A DNA stretch of 47,964 bases, taken from assembly GCA_934654605.1 (NCBI GenBank), contig CAKUGH010000008.1, forward strand, positions 1 through 47,964, given 5' to 3'. Source of the stretch: an uncultured Collinsella sp. Its GTDB lineage: Bacteria > Actinomycetota > Coriobacteriia > Coriobacteriales > Coriobacteriaceae. Made by a program: the position numbers and the translations under genes. Of this stretch, positions 41,071 through 47,964 are shown piece by piece; within the stretch, counting starts at the first letter, position 1; every line of letters begins with the position of its first letter. The notes under the pieces were generated by a model. That model made no database searches and had not been told where the DNA came from. It was given only the letters and a program-made list of their open reading frames with translations.

Positions 41071-42291
41071 ATGGTTGATGAGGACTTTTCCTGGCGGCTT
41101 GCGCAGGAGCTTGTACGGATCGATAGCTCGGATCCCGGTGCGTATGAGAACGAGATTGAGCGGTATATCAAAGGGCTGATTGAGTCGCAGGTCACGGGAC
41201 TCGGTCGGCCGGTGCTGGATGCGGTGCAGATTGAGGAGCTCGAGGTGCTTCCCGGGCGCCGCAATCTTATGATCACCGTGCCCGGCTTAAGCGACGAGCC
41301 GCGGCTCGTCTACATCTGCCACATGGATACCGTCACTCTGGGTGACGGTTGGGATGCGGACATCCCGCCGCTCGGGGCGATCGTGCGCGATGACAAACTC
41401 TATGGCCGCGGCGCCTGTGACATGAAGGGCGGCCTGGCATGCGCCATTGCCGCGCTGGTCCATACGCTCGAGCGTGTGGCGGCGTGCGACGAGCTTCCCC
41501 ACCGCGGCTTTTCGCTCATCTGCTCGGTCGACGAGGAGGACTTTATGCGCGGCTCCGAGGCGGCCATTGATGCCGGCTGGGTCGGTTCGCGCGAATGGGT
41601 GCTGGATACCGAACCCACCGACGGACAGATTCAGGTGGCGCACAAGGGGCGCACGTGGTTCGAGATTGAAATGGCTGGCGTGACGGCGCATGCGAGCCAG
41701 CCCTGGAAGGGCGCGGATGCCGTCGCCGCCATGGCCGAGGTCGTCTGCGCGTTACGCCGCGCGTTCATGGCGCTGCCCGTACACGATGAGCTGGGGCCAT
41801 CGACCATCACGTTTGGACAGATAGAGGGCGGCTACCGTCCCTATGTCGTGCCCGATCACGCCAAGGTCTGGGTCGATATGCGCCTGACCCCGCCGACTGA
41901 TACGGCCGCCGCGACGCGCATGATAGAGCAGGCCATCGCCGGCGCCGAGGCCGCGGTCCCCGGCTGCCATGGCAGCTATACCGTGACAGGCGACCGCCCC
42001 GCCATCGAGCGCGACCCGGGCTCCCCCCTTCTGGCAGCGCTCCAGCGCGCGGCAGATGACGTGACGGGCGCGGACACGGCCGTCGGCTTCTTTACCGGCT
42101 ACACTGACACCGCCGTCATCGCAGGCAAGACGGGCAACCGCAACTGTATGAGCTACGGTCCCGGGTCGCTCGCGCTCGCGCACAAACCGAACGAGCACGT
42201 GCCCCATGCCGATATCGTTCGCTGTCAGCAGGTGCTGGTCGCGCTCGCCGATAACGTGCTCTGGGACGCGAGCGGCCAACTTGGGGCATAA
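41071..42291 (+). CDS. M20-family metallopeptidase (ArgE/DapE type)
   Basis: A 406-aa di-zinc hydrolase. Metal ligands and catalytic residues are evident: CHMDTV near 84-89, YGRGACDMKGG near 110-120, VDEEDFMRGS near 155 (catalytic Glu) and a C-terminal HKPNEHVPHAD with the last His. The dimerisation domain lies between. Substrates in the family are acylated amino acids, dipeptides or succinyl-diaminopimelate; the exact one is not evident. The ATG at 41071 has GAGG six bases upstream. A TTG at 41041 is also in frame, but a TACAAT -10-like box (41031-41036) would put the transcript start beyond it. Confidence 0.87.
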   Translation: MVDEDFSWRLAQELVRIDSSDPGAYENEIERYIKGLIESQVTGLGRPVLDAVQIEELEVLPGRRNLMITVPGLSDEPRLVYICHMDTVTLGDGWDADIPPLGAIVRDDKLYGRGACDMKGGLACAIAALVHTLERVAACDELPHRGFSLICSVDEEDFMRGSEAAIDAGWVGSREWVLDTEPTDGQIQVAHKGRTWFEIEMAGVTAHASQPWKGADAVAAMAEVVCALRRAFMALPVHDELGPSTITFGQIEGGYRPYVVPDHAKVWVDMRLTPPTDTAAATRMIEQAIAGAEAAVPGCHGSYTVTGDRPAIERDPGSPLLAALQRAADDVTGADTAVGFFTGYTDTAVIAGKTGNRNCMSYGPGSLALAHKPNEHVPHADIVRCQQVLVALADNVLWDASGQLGA

Positions 42292-42330
42292 TAAGCCGCG
42301 AACAAACCGACTCGCGCGTTAGGACCGTTC

Positions 42331-43014
42331 ATGAAAGCTCTTCCGTTTCCCTGCATCCGCCCGGCTCAGGACCGTGTGCTCGAGGCACTACCGCAGATGG
42401 GTGGCATCCTGAGCGGCAACGACGCCCTGCGCGGCGCCATTGCCGATGGTCTGATGCTCAAGGATCCGGGCGCGGCGTATTACGTGTACGAATGCTCGGG
42501 CGAGCCGGGGCGCGTGACGGGCGTCGTGGCGATTTGCCCGATGAGTGCGCTTGCGGGCGACGAGGGCGAAGTCAGCGCTGACGTGGCCGCCGGCGCGCGT
42601 GCGATCGCCGAACTCAAAGTTCAGCCTCGTCCCATGTCACTCGCCTACGAGGCCTCGCCCGTTATGGATATCATCCTGGGCGCCGCCAAAGAGGGCGCGT
42701 CGCTCTACGCCGTTACCGGCCCCGCGGGCATTACGCACCGCGTGTGGGAGGTCAAACGCGAGGACGCCGTCGGTGCCATCCACGCCATGCTCGATCAGGC
42801 GCCGGAGCCGACGCTGGCCGACGACCCTGCCTACGCTGCCGCGCTGGCGGGAGCGGCGCAGCTCCTGGCCGATGAGGCCCGCGCCGATGGTACGTATACA
42901 GGCAAGGAACCGTTCAACTTTACCGTAGCTGCACTCTTCCCCGCCGCGCAGGTCAGCGGCGCCGCGCCGCAGGTCCCAACAGGCCTACTCACCCATCAGA
43001 TTGCACGGTTCTAG
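42331..43014 (+). CDS. DUF1015-like protein, short form
   Basis: A 227-aa protein resembling parts of DUF1015 proteins: AYYVYECSGEPGRVTGVVAICPM matches their FYVYEQ...TGVV strand, and KALPFPCIRPAQDRV resembles the IRP-type N-terminus. Ordinary DUF1015 proteins are about 400 aa, so this is a compact or truncated relative. However, the reading frame is intact and TTAGGA precedes the ATG by six bases. It starts 39 bases after the M20 peptidase and is likely co-transcribed with it. Function of the family is unknown. Confidence 0.55.
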   Translation: MKALPFPCIRPAQDRVLEALPQMGGILSGNDALRGAIADGLMLKDPGAAYYVYECSGEPGRVTGVVAICPMSALAGDEGEVSADVAAGARAIAELKVQPRPMSLAYEASPVMDIILGAAKEGASLYAVTGPAGITHRVWEVKREDAVGAIHAMLDQAPEPTLADDPAYAAALAGAAQLLADEARADGTYTGKEPFNFTVAALFPAAQVSGAAPQVPTGLLTHQIARF

Positions 43015-43016
43015 CG

Positions 43017-43652
43017 CTACCCGCGCTGCGGGCCTGCTGCCGCCACGAGCGGCTCAAGCCCCAGCTCGCGCGCGTAGTCTTCCTGCGTAAAGATCTCAAC
43101 CAGCTCAAACGTATCGGTCGCATCATCAAACGCAAAATGCAGCACCGAACAGTTGCCCGGCACACGGTCGCGCTCGTCTGCCGCCGCGCCCTTCACGTGA
43201 TCCATAAACTCCTTGATAGCCGAGCCATGGCTTACCGCGAGTACGCACGCATGGTCCGAGCGCTGCATAAGCTCGGTTAGCGTCGCGACCATGCGCTCAC
43301 GCACCTGCATCTGGCCCTCGCCGCCAAACTGACGATAGAAGTCGCGCCACGGGCGCTCGGGCATGAGCATTACGCGCTCGGCTTCAAAGTCGCCAAAGAA
43401 CCACTCACGCAGGCCGTCCAAGCGCTCGTACGCCAGACCCGGCCACAGGTTGGCAATCGTCTGCTCGGTGCGATGCAGCGTGGAGGTGTAGGCATGGTCC
43501 GGCTCGATACCGCGCGCACGCAAGAACATGCCGGCGCGCGCCGCTTGGTCGCAGCCAAGCTGCGTGAGCGGAGAGTCGCTCCAGCCCTGAATGATGCGCT
43601 TGAGGTTAAATATCGTCTGCCCATGACGGACCAGATAAAGGTCTTTATTCAT
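43017..43652 (-). CDS. Histidine phosphatase family protein (phosphoglycerate-mutase-like), copy 1
   Basis: A 211-aa branch-1 histidine phosphatase: the RHG motif LVRHGQTIFN near residue 8 with the phospho-accepting His, the second Arg region (YTSTLHRTEQT) and the distal LAVSHGSAIKEF His near 145. It probably dephosphorylates a small metabolite. GAAAGGA precedes the ATG at 43652; the frame to 43703 is unsupported. It lies 17 bases downstream of a paralogue on the same strand, forming a tandem pair. The two differ in the C-terminal tail, here with an extra 30 residues. Confidence 0.88.
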   Translation of the reverse strand: MNKDLYLVRHGQTIFNLKRIIQGWSDSPLTQLGCDQAARAGMFLRARGIEPDHAYTSTLHRTEQTIANLWPGLAYERLDGLREWFFGDFEAERVMLMPERPWRDFYRQFGGEGQMQVRERMVATLTELMQRSDHACVLAVSHGSAIKEFMDHVKGAAADERDRVPGNCSVLHFAFDDATDTFELVEIFTQEDYARELGLEPLVAAAGPQRG

Positions 43653-43669
43653 AGGGGTCCTTTCGTTTG

Positions 43670-44212
43670 TTAACAATCCAAGAGCGAAAACGCCCCGTCG
43701 CAATAGCCAAAATGAAGCACGGCGCCGTTGTCGGGTTGTTCTCCCCCGCCAGTCACGTACTCAAGAAACTCCTGGCAGGCGGAGCCGTGGGAGACGGCCA
43801 GCACGCAGTCATGCCGGGGCCGCGCCATAATGCGTGACAATGCCGCGACCATGCGCGCGCGAAGCTCACCTTCCGACTCGCCACCAAACGCAGCCGGATA
43901 ATCACCCCAGGGTTGCGCCGGCATCTCACGGTTTGATGTACCCTCCAGCGAACCCAAATGCCACTCGCGCAAGTCGTCGACCAACTCAACAGACTGGCCC
44001 ACGCCAACGATAAGCTCGGCCGTGCACCGCGCCCGCCCCAACGGAGACGAATACACGTGGTCAAAGGTCACGCCGCGGTCCTCAAACGCCGCACGCGTCG
44101 CCAGCGCCTGCTCGCACCCGCGCGCCGTAAGCGGCGAATCGTGCCAGCCCTGCAAAATGTTCTGAACATTGAGCTCGGTCTGCCCATGCCGCACCATATA
44201 CAGATCGGCCAC
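43670..44212 (-). CDS. Histidine phosphatase family protein, copy 2
   Basis: A 180-aa paralogue of the next gene: YMVRHGQTELNVQNILQGWHDSPLT near the N-terminus, YSSPLGRARCTAELI and LAVSHGSACQEFLEY at the catalytic His. The start is GTG with GGGGAGG four bases upstream; the first in-frame ATG (residue 6) would cut the strand leading to the catalytic His. The gap to the downstream paralogue is 17 bases, indicating one operon and a local duplication. No substrate can be assigned. Confidence 0.87.
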   Translation of the reverse strand: MADLYMVRHGQTELNVQNILQGWHDSPLTARGCEQALATRAAFEDRGVTFDHVYSSPLGRARCTAELIVGVGQSVELVDDLREWHLGSLEGTSNREMPAQPWGDYPAAFGGESEGELRARMVAALSRIMARPRHDCVLAVSHGSACQEFLEYVTGGGEQPDNGAVLHFGYCDGAFSLLDC

Positions 44213-44230
44213 ACGCCCTCCCCTCGCATC

Positions 44231-44264
44231 ACCACGAAGGGGACAGACACCTTTGTGGTGGTTT
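44231..44264. terminator. Terminator-like hairpin, CCACCACAAAGG family (copy 7)
   Basis: ACCACGAAGG and CCTTTGTGGTGGT arms with loop GGACAGACA. The T-run is short (GGTTTAG). It lies between the nitroreductase and histidine-phosphatase genes, which run leftward, so it probably ends the nitroreductase transcript. Confidence 0.75.
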
Positions 44265-44295
44265 AGCCGCCAGATCGCGCCGCAACGACGCGCAA

Positions 44296-44967
44296 CTATA
44301 CCAGGACGTCGGCAAGCGGACGCTTGGACACGTGATGCACCTGTGCTTCGTCACGCCAATAATTGATGGAGCCGTCGGGGTTGGAATCGATCGCGTCGAT
44401 AACCTGCGTCTCGCCCGGCACGCCAAAGGCCATGATCAGCTTGAGCTCGTACTTGTCGTTATCGAGCCCCATAGCGTCGATCGCGCGGGGCGTAAAGGCC
44501 TTGAACATGCAGGCAGCCACCTCGGGCGTCGCGCTGCGGGCGGCGAGCATCATCGTCTGAGCGGCAATTCCGGTATCGACCTCGGTGATGGGCGCGGCGG
44601 GCTTACCCGCAACAGCGCGCTCGGCAAGAATCGCGATGTAGCCGGTCGGGCGCTCGCCCTCATCGGGACCCGGCCAGTCCTTGAGCGCACCGGCCCACGC
44701 GAGCTCATCAAATACGCGCGCGCAGTCCTCTGCACCGCTCACCACATGAAAGCGCAGGCGCTGAGCGTTGGCGCCGCAAGGGGCCAGGTGCGCCAGCTCC
44801 GCCAGCTCGAGCAAAAACTCGCGTGGCACGCGCATGGACTCGTCAAATCGGCGGCACGTGCGGGCGCGGCGGACCAGCGCGTCAAACGTGTCCAGGCCAA
44901 GCTTTTCGCAACCCTGCTTTGCCATCGACTCGGCGCTCGACGGCACCACGGGAACTGCTTCGTTCAT
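44296..44967 (-). CDS. Nitroreductase-family protein
   Basis: A 223-aa FMN-dependent nitroreductase-fold oxidoreductase. Signs are FDALVRRARTCRRFDES (the N-terminal Arg-rich FMN phosphate site), LAHLAPCGANAQRLRFHVVSG (second FMN segment), VDTGIAAQTMMLAARS and the C-terminal ELKLIMAFGVPGE with the GY/GVP-type loop. Members reduce nitro compounds, quinones or flavins with NAD(P)H. The ribosome site is a G-run (GGGGGG) three bases from the ATG. TTCTTAAGAA (44993-45002), a perfect 10-bp palindrome, lies upstream and may be an operator. Monocistronic. Confidence 0.85.
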   Translation of the reverse strand: MNEAVPVVPSSAESMAKQGCEKLGLDTFDALVRRARTCRRFDESMRVPREFLLELAELAHLAPCGANAQRLRFHVVSGAEDCARVFDELAWAGALKDWPGPDEGERPTGYIAILAERAVAGKPAAPITEVDTGIAAQTMMLAARSATPEVAACMFKAFTPRAIDAMGLDNDKYELKLIMAFGVPGETQVIDAIDSNPDGSINYWRDEAQVHHVSKRPLADVLV

Positions 44968-45201
44968 AGGACCCCCCAATAAAAGCCAATTGTTCTTAAG
45001 AAAATCTAACCTAAAACGTAGGCAATTACACACAGCGGCGAAATGTTCTACACCTGTTGAATATCCCACATCCAAACGGGAACAAAGATAACAATTCGGG
45101 AAGGTGTGGCTCCCATTCGCCCTTCCCGCCCCACGCGGCGGCGCCCTTGGGCGATACTGGTTGCAAGAGCTACGGCTTACGCCGCACCGAAAGGAGACAT
45201 C

Positions 45202-45804
45202 ATGGGCATCTTTAAGAACGATGACAAGCAATCGAGCGCGTTTGGATTTGACGAGAAAAGCACGGCAGGCAAGGCCGTCAAGGCCGTGCGCTGGATTTAC
45301 GCCATCACGGGCGTCTTGGCGCTCGTCGCCGGCATCGCACTGCTGTTTGCGCCCGCCAAGTCCCTCGTCTTCCTGACGACCGTCCTGGGCGTCTACTTTG
45401 TGATCACGGCCGCAATCAGGCTGTTTACCGCTGTTTTCGAGCCGCTGCTGCCCACCGGTTGGCGTGTGACGAGCATCATCTCCAACCTGCTCATCATCCT
45501 GGGCGGCGTGATAATCCTGCGCAATCAGGCGTTCTCGACCGCGACCCTCACCACGCTCGTGGTGGTCGTTGCCGGCTTTGGCTGGATCGTCGAGGGTGTC
45601 ATGTCGATTCTGGAGTCCGAACTTTCGTCCAACCGCGCCCTCGCCATCCTGAGCGGCGCGCTCTCCATCATCGCCGGCATGTTCGTGTTTATCTATCCGC
45701 TGTGGTCGGCCAAGATGCTCGTCATCTTTAGCGGTGCCGCGCTGCTAGTGTTTGGCGTGACGCTGATTATTCGCGCCATTCAATTTGGCAAACTGGTGCA
45801 CTAG
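45202..45804 (+). CDS. HdeD-like DUF308 membrane protein
   Basis: A 200-aa inner-membrane protein. After a short cytosolic N-terminus (MGIFKNDDKQSSAFGFDEK) come six hydrophobic helices in paired repeats (WIYAITGVLALVAGIALLFAP, FLTTVLGVYFVITAAIRLF and so on), as in HdeD/DUF308 proteins. E. coli HdeD is linked to acid resistance at high cell density; other members have no known role. AAAGGAG lies five bases before the ATG. The next gene starts at the base right after its stop codon, so they are co-transcribed. Confidence 0.85.
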   Translation: MGIFKNDDKQSSAFGFDEKSTAGKAVKAVRWIYAITGVLALVAGIALLFAPAKSLVFLTTVLGVYFVITAAIRLFTAVFEPLLPTGWRVTSIISNLLIILGGVIILRNQAFSTATLTTLVVVVAGFGWIVEGVMSILESELSSNRALAILSGALSIIAGMFVFIYPLWSAKMLVIFSGAALLVFGVTLIIRAIQFGKLVH

Positions 45805-46287
45805 ATGCCACGAACGCTTTTTATTGACGCTGACGCCTGCCCGGTCACGCGCGAGTCAATCGACTGCGCGCGACGGGCGGGCGTCGCCGTTGTTATCGCC
45901 GGCAACAGCACGCAAAACCTGGAACGGCACATTCGCCACGACGACCCGCGCGATGCCGAGCACGCGCGACACGGCTTTTGGGTCACGACGCTCGACGTGA
46001 GCGTGGGCGCCGACAGCGCCGACTTTGCCATTGTCGAACGCCTGCAGGCGGGCGACGTGGTCGTGACGCAGGACATTGGCTTGGCGAGCATGGTGCTCGG
46101 GCGCGATGCCGCCGCTATCGGTGTGCGCGGGCGCGTCTATGACAAAGTAACCATCGACATGCAGCTGTTTATTCGCCACGAGGAAAAGAAGGTGCGCCGC
46201 GCCGGCGGACGCACTCGCGGACCGGCGGCATTTACCAGCGAAGACCGCGCCCGCTTTAAACGCAACCTCACCGAGCTGCTGCGCTAA
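45805..46287 (+). CDS. YaiI/YqxD family (DUF188) protein
   Basis: A 160-aa protein matching UPF0178/DUF188: LFIDADACPVTRESI at the N-terminus with the conserved Asp-Ala-Asp-Ala-Cys-Pro, GAGNSTQ-like segments, DVSVGADSADFAIVERLQAGDVVVTQDIGLA with the acidic PIN-like pattern, and the Lys-rich C-terminal tail. It is a PIN-domain-like fold with nuclease-type acidic residues; biological function is unknown. It starts immediately after the HdeD-like stop codon (TAGATG) and ends in a GGGAC-type hairpin terminator. Confidence 0.87.
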   Translation: MPRTLFIDADACPVTRESIDCARRAGVAVVIAGNSTQNLERHIRHDDPRDAEHARHGFWVTTLDVSVGADSADFAIVERLQAGDVVVTQDIGLASMVLGRDAAAIGVRGRVYDKVTIDMQLFIRHEEKKVRRAGGRTRGPAAFTSEDRARFKRNLTELLR

Positions 46288-46292
46288 AACAA

Positions 46293-46336
46293 AAGGGTAG
46301 ATTTATGGGACATGCCCAGAAATCTACCCTTTTTGT
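46293..46336 (+). terminator. Terminator of the DUF188 gene (first unit of family H)
   Basis: AAGGGTAGATTT and AAATCTACCCTT arms with loop ATGGGACATGCCCAG, followed by TTTTTG. Confidence 0.8.
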
Positions 46337-46401
46337 TTTTGACTGTGGGAAATGCCCTGGTCATAAGGGTAGATTTTAAGGCATGTCCCAAAAATCTACT
46401 T
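46293..46401. repeat. Family H inverted pair of GGGAC hairpins (BIME-like)
   Basis: Unit 1 (46293-46331) has TGGGACATGCCC in its loop. Unit 2 (46365-46401) is an inverted, slightly diverged copy with GGCATGTCCCA, separated by about 33 bases. The last two bases of unit 2 overlap the stop codon of the leftward exporter gene. Confidence 0.85.
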
Positions 46402-47482
46402 AGAGGCCACAGGCGGATAAGATGAGTCCCCAGCCGGCACCGATGACATACATCATGACCAGGAACAGGGCGTTTTCGCGGGCGCTACGGTTGGTGCGGA
46501 ACAGCACCAGGTAGCCCACGCCGGCGGAAATGAGCGTGCCGGCGAGCATCGGGGCCAGCTGCAGCGCGCCCTCGAGGTACAGCTGCGTAATGACGACGCT
46601 GGCGGAGCAGTTGGGGATCAGGCCAACAAGTGCCGAGCCCAGGACGGCGAGCGTCTCGTTGCCGCGCAGGAACTGCTCGATCGCAGACTCACCAAAGGTC
46701 TCGAGCACGGCGACCAGAATCAGCGTCACCAGGAAAATGAATACCGATACCTGCACGGTGTGCGAGATCGCGCTGCGGATAATCGACAGGACGGGCGCGC
46801 CCTCGTGGGAATGCGAGTGACCGTGATCGTGGTGGTGACCATGCTCATCCACGTGATCGTGCCCATGGGCATGCCCGTGCTCACCCTCATCGTCGTCGCA
46901 GCCGCAATGGTCGCGCTCGCACAGCTCGTGGATGTGGTCGGCACTCACGCCTGCCTCTGCCACCTCGTCGATGATGTCGCCGCCGGTGTGGTCATCGTGT
47001 GCACAGTTTACGTGCGCTGGATTGGCCGCGGTCCCCAGCACGGTGCGACGAATCGCGGCATGCGCGCGGGCGTTACGGCGCAACCCGCGAATGGCGGCGT
47101 CCACGATAAAGCCCGTAATCAGCGCGATCAGCGCCTTCGATGCCAGCAGCATCGCCATGGTCTGCACGGGAACCTGCTCGGCAAGCAACAGCGGCAGCAT
47201 CTCGTCGGAGGTCGAAAGGAATACCGCCACCAGCGTGCCCAGCGTCACGACGCGACCGGCGTACAGCGTCGCCGCCATGGCCGAAAAACCGCACTGCGGC
47301 ACGATGCCTAGCAGCGAACCAACCACAGGCCCCGCGGCGCCGGCACGCTTGATTACGCCATTGACGTGGTCGCCCGCAACGTGCTCGAGCGACTCGAGGG
47401 CAAGATACGTCACCAGCAAAAACGGCACCAGCGAGAGCGTGTCTTTACCGGCGTCGAGCAGAATATCTATCAGTAAATCCAT
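46400..47482 (-). CDS. ArsP_2-like heavy-metal exporter (10-TM permease)
   Basis: A 360-aa membrane protein with two homologous sets of about five helices, as in the putative 10-TM metal exporter family (PF11449, ArsP_2). IVPQCGFSAMAATLYAGRVVTLGTLVAVFLSTSDEMLPLLL and LIGLIPNCSASVVITQLYLEGALQLAPMLAGTLISAGVGYL are the paired P(Q/N)C signature blocks. The central cytosolic loop (about 195-230) is extremely His/Asp-rich (HGHAHGHDHVDEHGHHH), a metal-binding tract, with a Cys group just before it (CERDHCGCDDDE). It probably exports a divalent metal or metalloid; which one is not shown. Three CCTAG-type palindromes upstream (47526-47561) may be a metal-responsive operator. Confidence 0.82.
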   Translation of the reverse strand: MDLLIDILLDAGKDTLSLVPFLLVTYLALESLEHVAGDHVNGVIKRAGAAGPVVGSLLGIVPQCGFSAMAATLYAGRVVTLGTLVAVFLSTSDEMLPLLLAEQVPVQTMAMLLASKALIALITGFIVDAAIRGLRRNARAHAAIRRTVLGTAANPAHVNCAHDDHTGGDIIDEVAEAGVSADHIHELCERDHCGCDDDEGEHGHAHGHDHVDEHGHHHDHGHSHSHEGAPVLSIIRSAISHTVQVSVFIFLVTLILVAVLETFGESAIEQFLRGNETLAVLGSALVGLIPNCSASVVITQLYLEGALQLAPMLAGTLISAGVGYLVLFRTNRSARENALFLVMMYVIGAGWGLILSACGL

Positions 47483-47525
47483 GACGGATGGAACCTTTCG
47501 TGTCTTTCGGCAGCATTGTAAAAGT

Positions 47526-47561
47526 CCTAGCGGTCAACTAGGGTATTGTAGTTGTCCTAGG
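47526..47561. promoter_or_regulatory. Clustered CCTAG/CTAGG motifs upstream of the exporter
   Basis: CCTAG (47526-47530), CTAGG (47538-47542) and CCTAGG (47556-47561), with AACTAG/TAGTTG flanks. They lie in the 171-bp divergent region between the exporter and the gene at 47654. This is an operator-like arrangement. Confidence 0.35.
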
Positions 47562-47653
47562 CGTGGTGCCAATAGTTGCCCATGGTAAACTATCATCTCG
47601 CCATAACTCAGTAACCCCGAGCCGCGTGACGCGGCCCATCCAAGGAGCAGCAT

Positions 47654-47964
47654 ATGAACGTTTCGCAAGCACTTGAATACGAGCGTCAGCCGTTTATCCC
47701 CATGTTTATCTACGGCGACCACGGTGCTATGGAGTCCGAGCGTCAGAAGGGCGAGGAGGCCCTCAAGGTGCTCGAGGCCGAGTACTTTACCGCCGAGGGC
47801 GACCCCGGCTTCGATTTTGCCACCGTGCGCGACCTGGCCGACCGCAACCGCGACCTGTGCGACCAGATCGGCGAGGCGCGTCTGCGTAACGTGACGCCCG
47901 CGACGCTTTCGCGCGGTCTGTCCGACGCCGACACCTGCGCCGCCATCGGCAAGATGCAGAAGCG
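47654..47964 (+). CDS. Unrecognised protein, 5' part only (runs off the window)
   Basis: An open frame of 103 full codons starting at an ATG with AAGGAG six bases upstream and continuing to the window end. The visible sequence is soluble and charged, beginning MNVSQALEYERQPFIPMFIYGD, and predicted mostly helical (ATVRDLADRNRDLCDQIGEARLRN). No family is recognised. It diverges from the ArsP_2-like exporter gene. The strong ribosome site and typical codon use argue that it is real. Confidence 0.7.
   Translation, partial: MNVSQALEYERQPFIPMFIYGDHGAMESERQKGEEALKVLEAEYFTAEGDPGFDFATVRDLADRNRDLCDQIGEARLRNVTPATLSRGLSDADTCAAIGKMQK

Overview
The window is a GC-rich bacterial chromosome segment that looks like a gut coriobacterium (Coriobacteriia), most likely Collinsella or a close relative. 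This is inferred from the very long Ala/Pro/Lys-rich N-terminal extension on Rho (an actinobacterial trait), a CarD regulator, strong AAGGAGG-type ribosome binding sites, overall protein style and a characteristic set of intergenic hairpins. No database search was possible. No phage, plasmid backbone, insertion sequence, rRNA or CRISPR array is visible.

Layout. 1-4.8 kb: class I/II aminotransferase, ROK sugar kinase, and a leftward pair of a 505-aa membrane-anchored protein and a VanZ-like protein. 4.8-10.2 kb: leftward rho and argS, separated by about 0.9 kb of repeat-rich intergenic DNA. 10.3-17.6 kb: CarD, an HD-domain hydrolase, proA, an S33 peptidase, proB and nicotinate phosphoribosyltransferase (proline and NAD synthesis). 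17.6-22.4 kb: a tail-anchored coiled-coil protein, tRNA-Ala(CGC), a PflX-like radical SAM enzyme, a 6S-like RNA candidate, a WecA/TagO-type transferase and trpS. 22.5-29.7 kb: a small Cys-rich protein, MGMT, DegV, MarR, a B3/B4-domain protein with a candidate structured leader, ATP-type PEP carboxykinase and lactate permease. 29.8-34.8 kb: polysaccharide flippase, metallophosphatase, cation/proton antiporter and a small acidic protein. 34.9-37.0 kb: an AT-richer two-gene cassette of a MazG-like pyrophosphohydrolase overlapping a GIY-YIG nuclease-SF1 helicase (DUF2075) fusion. 37.1-39.5 kb: serC and a serA-like dehydrogenase. 39.9-48 kb: a PD-(D/E)XK-like accessory protein, M20 peptidase, short DUF1015-like protein, two tandem histidine phosphatases, nitroreductase, HdeD-like and DUF188 proteins, a His-rich ArsP_2-type exporter and the start of an unrecognised gene.

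Housekeeping functions dominate: amino-acid synthesis (proA/proB, serC/serA), tRNA charging (argS, trpS), termination (rho), NAD salvage and carbon flow through lactate and PEP. Most genes are single units or pairs, ended by strong hairpins.

Two things stand out. First, nearly every intergenic gap carries one of a set of hairpins whose stems differ but whose loops share a GGGAC core. Some occur as inverted pairs, like REP/BIME elements, and some serve as gene terminators. Three much longer imperfect inverted repeats (162-175 bp) are also present. No mobilising transposase lies in the window. Second, the MazG plus GIY-YIG-helicase cassette is a good candidate for an uncharacterised defence or nucleic-acid-processing system.
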